11,021 nucleotides of DNA from an uncultured Novosphingobium sp. (lineage in GTDB: Bacteria > Pseudomonadota > Alphaproteobacteria > Sphingomonadales > Sphingomonadaceae). The position numbers were made by a program, and so were the translations under genes. Positions 6,797 through 11,021 of the stretch are shown piece after piece; positions within the stretch are counted from its first letter, which is position 1; the number at the start of each line of letters is the position of its first letter. Under the pieces are notes generated by a model. It did no database searches. It worked only from the letters and a program-made list of their open reading frames with translations, and was not told the DNA's origin. The stretch spans positions 1-11,021 of the forward strand of contig CAMPIM010000110.1 of the NCBI GenBank assembly GCA_946886365.1, read 5' to 3'.

Positions 6797-7584
6797 ATGC
6801 TGTTGAAGGACAAGGTGATCGTGATCAGCGGCGTCGGCCCCGGCATGGGTCAGGCGCTCGCAAAACTCGCCGCGCAGGAAGGCGCAAAGGTCGTCATGGG
6901 CGCCCGCAACATCGATTATCTCGAACAGGTGCGCGCCGAAATCGCGGATCAGGGGGACAAGCCATAGCCGTTAAATGCGACGTCAGCGATGACGGGCAAT
7001 GCCGCGATCTCGCTGAAAAGGCGGCCACGACATTTGGCGGGCGCATCCACGGCCTCATCAACAGCGCTTATTATCACGGCGAATGGACTTTCGTTGACAA
7101 TGCGGACGAAGCCCAATGGGCCAAAATCTATGACGTCAACTGCCTCGGCGCACTGCGCCTGACACGCGCTTGCGTGCCCCATCTGAAAGGCGGCGGCGCG
7201 GTGGTCAATGTTTCGACCATCGGCACGCTTCGGCCCGCTGGCGGCGAACATGGCATGGAAATGGGTTATGCCGTGTCGAAAGGCGGCCTCAACGTCCTCA
7301 CCAAATATATGGCCGCCGATCTCGGCCGGTTCGGAATACGAGTGAACAGCTGCCGCATGGGCTGGATCTACGGCGCGCCCGTGCAAGCCTATATCGACTC
7401 CCTCGTGACGGAAGGAACCAGCGCGGAAGACGTCATCGCGGCGGTGACCAAGGACATTCCCCTCGGCATCATCCCGCCCCAGGATGACTGCGCCCGCGCG
7501 GTTCTGATGATGCTTTCCGATTATGCGGCAGTCGTCACCGGCGCGGCGCTGGACGTAAACGGCGGCCATTGGATGGCGCCCTGA
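6797..7584 (+). pseudogene. Short-chain dehydrogenase/reductase SDR-B, interrupted by a one-base frameshift
   Basis: The frame starting at the ATG at 6797 (ribosome site GGAGAGGAGAG upstream) encodes MLLKDKVIVISGVGPGMGQA and continues to residue 56, then reaches TAG at 6965-6967. The rest of the SDR continues in the frame one base back, from GGQAIAVKCDVSD to the stop at 7584. Adding one G to the run at 6952-6956 (CAGGGGGAC) restores a 262-residue protein, exactly the length of SDR-A, alignable without gaps at 181 of 262 identities. All functional residues remain: SGVGPGMG, Asn115, Ser140, Tyr158, Lys162 and the C-terminus DVNGGHWMAP. As read, the product would be a 56-residue fragment without a catalytic site. 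The intact remainder suggests a very recent loss, a homopolymer sequencing error, or slippage-dependent expression. No downstream partner gene follows on the plus strand. The intact form would be an NADP(H)-type alcohol dehydrogenase like SDR-A. Confidence 0.88.
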
Positions 7585-7627
7585 CACGATCATGCGAGTG
7601 GCAGGGTCAGGCGAAGCTCGTCGCCGT

Positions 7628-8140
7628 CTACACCTGTTCGGAAAATATCAGGAAGGGCAGATCAAGCGGTTCATACTGGAAGCCCAGCATTGAAATCGCA
7701 GCGGTAATTTGGCCTCTGTGATGCGTGGCGTGATTGAAGACATGGAGCAGCGCGCTTGACATCGAAAGCGCGCGAGCCTGCCCCGTCGTCATTATATAGC
7801 GAAGATCGTCGGCCAATGCGACCTCGTCCAGATTATCGACATAGCTGCGCCAGCGGGCCGTTGCCGCGATCAAGCGGGACGCGAGTAGCGCGCGATTGCT
7901 CTCCAACTCTGCATCAAGGGAAAGGGCCGTTGTCTGCGCCTGCGTAAATCTCGGATACCAAATCTCGCTGTCTGTCAGCAGCAGATGATTCAGCGTTCCG
8001 TGGATTGATCCGAAAAAGAGGCCGCATGGCTTATGGTAAGGTTCGTCGGGTATCGACGCCACGGCCTTCAAAAGGCGTTCAGTCGCCCAACCATGATAGC
8101 GCGCCATCTGCATGAGCTGCATTTTGGCAGAGGCGGCCAT
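7628..8140 (-). CDS. DinB-family protein
   Basis: A 170-residue four-helix-bundle protein of the DinB/YfiT-like family, whose members carry a divalent metal on three His residues; some are thiol-dependent transferases or isomerases (bacillithiol, mycothiol, maleylpyruvate isomerase fold) and most are uncharacterised. Seen: MQMARYHGWATERLL (10-24), the typical first helix; GTLNHLLLTD (48-57) with His52; and HVFNHATHHRGQI (133-145) with His137 and His141, completing the metal triad. The C-terminal LDLPFLIF is also typical. The ATG at 8140 is chosen; Met7 or Met10 are alternatives because the ribosome site (GGGGAT) is weak. The gene is separated from the upstream SnoaL-like gene by an intrinsic terminator, so it should have its own promoter, which I could not identify. 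It converges on SDR-B, with 43 bases between stops. Confidence 0.87.
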   Translation of the reverse strand: MAASAKMQLMQMARYHGWATERLLKAVASIPDEPYHKPCGLFFGSIHGTLNHLLLTDSEIWYPRFTQAQTTALSLDAELESNRALLASRLIAATARWRSYVDNLDEVALADDLRYIMTTGQARALSMSSALLHVFNHATHHRGQITAAISMLGFQYEPLDLPFLIFSEQV

Positions 8141-8200
8141 ACAATCCCCAATTTGCCGGAAGCTGCCATTCTCCAGTTCGTAAGAGCCAGCTTAGTCACC

Positions 8201-8236
8201 AAATAAAAAGGCAGGGACCGCAATCGCGCCCCTGCC
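8201..8236 (-). terminator. Rho-independent terminator after the SnoaL-like gene
   Basis: Read on the minus strand, GGCAGGG (from 8236 down to 8230) pairs perfectly with CCCTGCC (8216-8210) around a 13-base loop, and the stem is followed at once by TTTTTATTT. It begins ten bases after the stop of the gene at 8246. On the plus strand no T run follows, so it acts in one direction. Confidence 0.85.
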
Positions 8237-8245
8237 CTCGCGAAC

Positions 8246-8752
8246 TCAAGCCGCAGCGGGCATCTCACCCCAGGCCAGGTAACGCGGCGTACCATCTTCG
8301 CCAATCTCTTCGGTCAGGATAGACGTGACGCGGCTCACCGACTCCGCGATCCACCAGCGCCCGTCCTGCTTGCGATAGACATCCTGATATTCCACCGCGA
8401 GCCGGGTCACCGACCGCGTGGCGAGAATGATCGTCCGGAAATTGAGCGACCACAGCCCACGCGCTTCATCCGCGCTCACCAATTCAATATCCGCATTGGT
8501 CGCATGGTGAATGTCATAAACGCCGCCCGCCATCGCCATTTTCTGGAATATGGCGATAAACTCGTCGCGATCCGTGAATAGCGGGAAATTCTGGTAATCC
8601 AGCCTTATGCCCTGCGGCAGAAACGTCTCACGCAACTCGTCCACCAGCTTCAGGTCACAGGCGCGCAGGTAACGCGCCTTCAACTGACGGATGGCGTTGA
8701 CGTCCTCCAATGCCGTCACGCGGGCGGCAAGCTCTTCCAGATTGATCGACAT
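8246..8752 (-). CDS. SnoaL-like protein resembling bile-acid 7-alpha-dehydratase BaiE
   Basis: A 168-residue SnoaL_4/NTF2-fold protein. Seen: NLEELAARVTALEDVNAIRQ and LKARYLRACDLKLVDELRETF with Tyr28-x4-Asp33, the pair His82-His83 in DIHHATNADIEL, and YQDVYRKQDGRWWIAESVSR with Arg141. From memory, BaiE uses a Tyr, an Asp five residues later, a His near position 83 and a late Arg, and its opening helix (DIEAIKQLKAKY) and length are very similar, so this is the closest BaiE-like protein in the window. A dehydratase or isomerase acting on a hydroxylated ring is inferred, not shown. The ATG at 8752 has GGAG six bases upstream. It lies 71 bases after the second Lrp gene (8824-9309) on the same strand and ends in a strong terminator, so it is probably the last gene of an lrp-lrp-snoaL transcript. 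Confidence 0.87.
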   Translation of the reverse strand: MSINLEELAARVTALEDVNAIRQLKARYLRACDLKLVDELRETFLPQGIRLDYQNFPLFTDRDEFIAIFQKMAMAGGVYDIHHATNADIELVSADEARGLWSLNFRTIILATRSVTRLAVEYQDVYRKQDGRWWIAESVSRVTSILTEEIGEDGTPRYLAWGEMPAAA

Positions 8753-8823
8753 GATACTCTCCTCAGGGGTTGAACCTCCCCCCGTTTTTCTGCGGTTGGA
8801 CAGATCGACCGTCCCCGCCTGTT

Positions 8824-9309
8824 TTAGGGCGTCTCTCGCGTGATTTTCGCGATGCCAGCCTCATATTTCAAATTATGAACGGACACGGACGTTTCCACCC
8901 GCTGGACGCCCGGCATCGGCCGAATGCGCTCCGTCACCAGATCGTTCAATTGCTCGATATTGGTGAACAGCCCCATCGCCAACAGGCTGTAACGGCCCAG
9001 CAGAACGATAACGCAGGTGATTTCCGGAATTTCGGATAGACGGCGCGCCAACTCCGACACATGGGATGGATCGGCATCGATCCCCATCATGCAAAGGTTG
9101 GGCGATCCCGCCATGCGGAAATCGGTGACGACGGTGAACTGGATCAGCCCTTCATTCTGCAACCGCTTGACGCGTGTGCGAATGGTGCCCTCCGTCACGC
9201 CCAGTTCGGCGGCGATGGCGCGGTTGGAAATGCGCGCGTCGCGGGCCAGCTTTTCGACGATCCCCTGGTCCAGCTTGTCCAGGCGTGCCCAATCGGCCTT
9301 CCCGGTCAC
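8824..9309 (-). CDS. Lrp/AsnC-family transcriptional regulator (second of pair, GTG start)
   Basis: A 161-residue Lrp/AsnC protein: N-terminal helix-turn-helix (LDKLDQGIVEKLARDARISN at 10-29, then RAIAAELGVTEGTIRTRVKRL to residue 50) and a C-terminal RAM effector domain (about 68-148) with RRLSEIPEITCVIVLLGRYSLL. Such proteins form dimers and octamers and respond to amino acids or other small carboxylates. The start is a GTG at 9309; the four bases 9306-9309 read GTGA on the minus strand, giving both this start and the stop of the upstream Lrp gene, so translation is coupled. It shares family features but only limited identity with that gene, so the pair is not a recent duplication. Regulation of the downstream SnoaL-like gene is inferred from position. 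The ligand is unknown. Confidence 0.92.
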   Translation of the reverse strand: MTGKADWARLDKLDQGIVEKLARDARISNRAIAAELGVTEGTIRTRVKRLQNEGLIQFTVVTDFRMAGSPNLCMMGIDADPSHVSELARRLSEIPEITCVIVLLGRYSLLAMGLFTNIEQLNDLVTERIRPMPGVQRVETSVSVHNLKYEAGIAKITRETP

Positions 9310-9788
9310 AGCGGCACCACGTTGAATTCATATTTCACGATATCCACCGCCACCCCTGATGTGATGTGAACGACCCCGTCCACGCTGGCGATATGCTCGA
9401 ACAACATCTCCTGCACCTCGCCAAAATCCCTCAGCGCGACGAGCAATTCCACATCATGGTCGCCGCTCATGACATTGACGCTCAGCACTTCGGGAAGATC
9501 GGCCAGATCGCGGCCGACCTCCTGAACATTGCGGCCCTGGACCTTCACGCCCAGGGCGATGATCACATTATAGCCATGGGCCGCAAAATCGGTGACGGCA
9601 ACGACGCGCATCGCTTTCCCGTCGTCCATCTTTTGCAGCCGGGCTGAAACGGTGGCAGCGGTAACGGACAGCCGTTCTGCAATTTCCTGATTGGTTGCGC
9701 GGCCGTTGGTCCGGAGTATCTCTATGATATTCGTATCGAGAGTATCCAGCGATGGCGGCGTCGTTTTCCGCCCGCTTCTGATCTGCAT
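9306..9788 (-). CDS. Lrp/AsnC-family transcriptional regulator (first of pair)
   Basis: A 160-residue Lrp/AsnC protein with a short basic N-terminal extension (MQIRSGRKTT), the helix-turn-helix TNQEIAERLSVTAATVSARL (32-51), and a RAM domain from about 68 to 150 with RDLADLPEVLSVNVMSGDHD (93-112), the usual ligand-site loop region GD-D. It begins at an ATG at 9788, with a purine-rich stretch (AAGGCGGGG) upstream. Its stop overlaps the GTG start of the next Lrp gene by four bases. Co-expression of two Lrp-type proteins at equal dose allows mixed oligomers. It is separated by 108 bases from the upstream hydrolase gene, where a candidate operator lies; autoregulation would be normal for this family. 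Confidence 0.92.
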   Translation of the reverse strand: MQIRSGRKTTPPSLDTLDTNIIEILRTNGRATNQEIAERLSVTAATVSARLQKMDDGKAMRVVAVTDFAAHGYNVIIALGVKVQGRNVQEVGRDLADLPEVLSVNVMSGDHDVELLVALRDFGEVQEMLFEHIASVDGVVHITSGVAVDIVKYEFNVVPL

Positions 9789-9896
9789 TCTTGCCCCGCC
9801 TTCAAAAATGTAGCCGGTTTAATAGCGCGCACTTGCGGGCAGCACCAGTGTCAAAGCTGATGCCGCCGCAATTTGCGTGGCTATCTATCGCTCATC
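9789..9896 (-). promoter_or_regulatory. Candidate promoter/operator region of the Lrp pair
   Basis: This 108-bp gap follows the hydrolase stop and precedes the first Lrp gene. It contains the 11-bp palindrome CGCAATTTGCG (9867-9877) and another TTGCG at 9833-9837, which makes an inverted pair TTGCGG/CCGCAA (9833-9838 and 9866-9871). On the minus strand a TTGACA (9854-9849) and a TATTAA (9824-9819) occur, but 24 bases apart, which is too long for a normal sigma70 promoter. No terminator for the hydrolase gene is visible. Confidence 0.4.
9867..9877. promoter_or_regulatory. Palindrome CGCAATTTGCG, candidate Lrp-type operator
   Basis: Five-base arms CGCAA/TTGCG around a single T, with an A/T-rich centre as in many Lrp/AsnC sites. 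It lies 79 bases upstream of the first Lrp start. The assignment is by position and shape only. Confidence 0.35.
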
Positions 9897-10850
9897 CTAC
9901 CGTGTTTCGGCGGGATGCAGCGCCTTGCGAAGGGCCGTGACCGCGTCGCGCTTCATCTGGCGGACTGGCGCGGCGTCGGGCGTCACGTCAAAACCGTGAT
10001 AGGCCCCCGGATAGACGTGCAGTTCTGCCGCAACGCCTGCTTCGATCAGCCGCCGGGCATAATCCATGTCCTCCACCAGGAAGAGATCGAGCGCGCCCAC
10101 GCAGATGAAGGCGGGCGGCAGGCCAGCCAGGCTCTCCGCCCGCGCGGGGGCCGCGTAGGGCGATACGTCCGCCGATCCGGGCTCCTTGCCCAGCAGGGAT
10201 CGCCAGCCAAAGACATTGGCCTGCGGCGTCCACACGAATGCGCCCAGATGTTCGGGCTGGCGAGTGATGCAGGTGCGGTCGTCCAGCATCGGATAGATCA
10301 GGTTCTGGTGCGCGATCGCCGGGCCGCCCCGGTCACGTGCCAGCAGCGCGAGGGCCGCAGCCAACCCGCCGCCCGCGCTCTCGCCGCGAATGGCGATCCT
10401 CTTGGGATCGACGCCCAGCTGCGCCGCGCCGTCATGCAACCATCGTAGCGCCGCGTAACAATCCTCGACCGCGCCCGGCGCCACCGTTTCCGGCGCGAGC
10501 CGATAATCGACCGAAACGACGAGGGCGGAAGCGGAAAGCGCAAGCTCGATATTGGAAAGGTGATTGGTACGCACCGACCCCAGCACATAGCCGCCGCCAT
10601 GGATATGCAGGATCGCGGGCAGAGTCCCTTGCGCATCGGCCGGACGATAGATCCTGACCAGCAGCTCATGCCCATCGGGCGCGATGATCCGCTCCTCCCG
10701 CCATTCGACACCACTATCCTGCGGCTCGGGCGCCATCGCCGTCATCTGCTCCATGCCCTCGCGTATCGCAGGCAGGCTCTCTGCCGTGATGTCCAACGCC
10801 GGCATGAACTCCAACCCCGGCAACAGGGTGGGGTCGATCAGGTCACGCAT
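9897..10850 (-). CDS. Alpha/beta hydrolase, hormone-sensitive-lipase (HSL) family esterase
   Basis: A 317-residue carboxylesterase of bacterial family IV. Seen, numbered from the start at 10850: the oxyanion-hole motif HIHGGGYVLGS (83-93), VDYRLAPE (114-121), the nucleophile elbow GESAGGG with Ser158, the acid in GALDLFLVEDMDYA (Asp255), and the catalytic His285 in YHGFD. No signal peptide is visible, so it is cytoplasmic. HSL esterases cleave short-chain esters, and some act on lactones or acylated steroids and terpenoids. Two adjacent ATGs (10853 and 10850) are possible; the second is preferred because AGGAG then lies six bases upstream, matching the ribosome-site spacing of the SnoaL-like gene at 8752. 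It begins 40 bases after the end of the isomerase-like gene at the right edge and is probably in its operon. The leader carries three tandem CCTATTTT-like repeats. Family very sure; substrate unknown. Confidence 0.93.
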   Translation of the reverse strand: MRDLIDPTLLPGLEFMPALDITAESLPAIREGMEQMTAMAPEPQDSGVEWREERIIAPDGHELLVRIYRPADAQGTLPAILHIHGGGYVLGSVRTNHLSNIELALSASALVVSVDYRLAPETVAPGAVEDCYAALRWLHDGAAQLGVDPKRIAIRGESAGGGLAAALALLARDRGGPAIAHQNLIYPMLDDRTCITRQPEHLGAFVWTPQANVFGWRSLLGKEPGSADVSPYAAPARAESLAGLPPAFICVGALDLFLVEDMDYARRLIEAGVAAELHVYPGAYHGFDVTPDAAPVRQMKRDAVTALRKALHPAETR

Positions 10851-10856
10851 CATACT

Positions 10857-10861
10857 CTCCT
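10857..10861 (-). promoter_or_regulatory. Ribosome binding site deciding between two adjacent ATGs of the hydrolase gene
   Basis: AGGAG on the minus strand is three bases from the ATG at 10853 and six from the ATG at 10850. The latter spacing is more usual and equals that of the gene starting at 8752, so the second ATG is favoured. Confidence 0.5.
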
Positions 10862-10883
10862 ATTTTTCCTATTTTCCTATTTC
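10859..10883. repeat. Three tandem 8-9 bp repeats in the hydrolase leader
   Basis: On the plus strand CCTATTTTT (10859-10867), CCTATTTT (10868-10875) and CCTATTTC (10876-10883) follow each other without a gap. On the minus strand each unit reads roughly AAATAGG, and the last one supplies the AGG of the ribosome site of the hydrolase gene. Slippage in such an array could change the leader length or ribosome binding. Confidence 0.7.
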
Positions 10884-10890
10884 TGTCTTC

Positions 10891-11021
10891 TCAGTGCGTT
10901 CTTTTCACCACTTCCTTCACGCAATCCACCGCCATTTGCGCCCGTTGATGTGCGTTGCTGCCTTGTTCGATGGCATTTTGCTGGGGTATTTCGACGCTGA
11001 GGGGTATGTTGGGATTGAGGG
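10891..11021 (-). CDS. C-terminal fragment of a probable sugar-phosphate isomerase/epimerase-like TIM-barrel protein
   Basis: A minus-strand frame is open from the right edge to a TGA at 10891-10893 and gives 42 residues. The segment LNPNIPLSVEIPQ followed by a helix NAHQRAQMAVDCVKEVVKRT resembles the ending of xylose-isomerase-like TIM-barrel proteins (typically a PDIPLSVEVP-like strand, then an R-A-x-x-A-L-x-x-x-x-x-L helix). These proteins isomerise or epimerise sugars and inositols or act on hydroxy-keto acids. The assignment rests on this short tail only. The gene ends 40 bases before the hydrolase start at 10850, on the same strand, so the two probably share a transcript. Confidence 0.5.
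   Translation of the reverse strand, partial: LNPNIPLSVEIPQQNAIEQGSNAHQRAQMAVDCVKEVVKRTH

Noticed and set aside
6631..6846. Longer N-terminus for the minus-strand SDR (start at 6846)
   Set aside because: It would run through the promoter region and into SDR-B, while a good ribosome site and the Rossmann motif fit the ATG at 6630.
6952..6967. Programmed -1 ribosomal frameshift in SDR-B
   Set aside because: The A-site codon GAC does not re-pair well after a -1 slip, no clear stimulatory stem was seen, and the paralogue SDR-A has no such site; a lost base or read error is simpler.
9819..9854. TTGACA and TATTAA as a sigma70 promoter for the Lrp pair
   Set aside because: The spacing of 24 bases is outside the normal 16-18, so the pair was not annotated as a promoter.
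9873..10448. Plus-strand open frame of 191 codons opposite the hydrolase
   Set aside because: The minus strand encodes all HSL esterase motifs; the plus frame has none.
1..11021. CRISPR array, tRNA, insertion sequence or prophage signals
   Set aside because: No regularly spaced repeats, cloverleaf-like sequence, transposase or integrase motif or terminal inverted repeats with target duplication were found on either strand.

Overview
The window is a GC-rich, densely packed catabolic region of the kind found in aerobic alphaproteobacteria, most likely a sphingomonad (Sphingobium, Novosphingobium or Sphingomonas type). This is inferred from gene content (SnoaL-like dehydratase/isomerase-fold proteins, short-chain dehydrogenases, an Old Yellow Enzyme, a luciferase-like flavin oxidoreductase, an AhpD-like protein and an HSL-family esterase), from GC-biased codon use and from a GAGCTTGTCGAAG-type intergenic inverted repeat. 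No species can be named. I see no tRNA, rRNA, CRISPR, transposase or phage gene.

Layout, left to right. (1) Positions 1-1168, minus strand: a SnoaL-like protein followed five bases later by an Old Yellow Enzyme that runs off the left edge. (2) 1247-2338, plus: an AraC-type regulator divergent from that operon. (3) 2332-3201, minus: an LLM-class flavin oxidoreductase, convergent with and overlapping the regulator by 7 bp. (4) After a 274-bp divergent promoter region, 3476-5096, plus: SDR-A and an EthD-SnoaL fusion protein. (5) 5097-5243: a convergent gap with a large imperfect inverted repeat. (6) 5244-6630, minus: a second type of SDR, then an AhpD-like carboxymuconolactone decarboxylase-family protein. 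(7) 6797-7584, plus: SDR-B, a close paralogue of SDR-A (about 69% identical by hand count) broken by an apparent single-G loss. (8) 7628-8140, minus: a DinB-fold protein. (9) 8246-9788, minus: two tandem Lrp/AsnC regulators overlapping by 4 bp, then a BaiE-like SnoaL protein ending in a clear intrinsic terminator. (10) 9897-10850, minus: an HSL-type alpha/beta hydrolase, preceded by the last 42 residues of a probable sugar-phosphate isomerase-like protein at the right edge.

Taken together the genes look like an accessory pathway for an alicyclic, hydroxylated or ester-bearing substrate such as a steroid, bile acid, terpenoid or polyketide-like compound. The esterase could release it, the SDRs oxidise alcohols, the SnoaL-fold proteins dehydrate or isomerise, the Old Yellow Enzyme reduces enones, and the LLM enzyme oxygenates or oxidises. 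The actual substrate cannot be read from the sequence. The most notable points are the frameshifted paralogue, the EthD-SnoaL fusion, three SnoaL domains with an aligned Tyr/Phe-x4-Asp...His pattern beside an Old Yellow Enzyme and SDRs, and the overlapping Lrp pair with a candidate operator.
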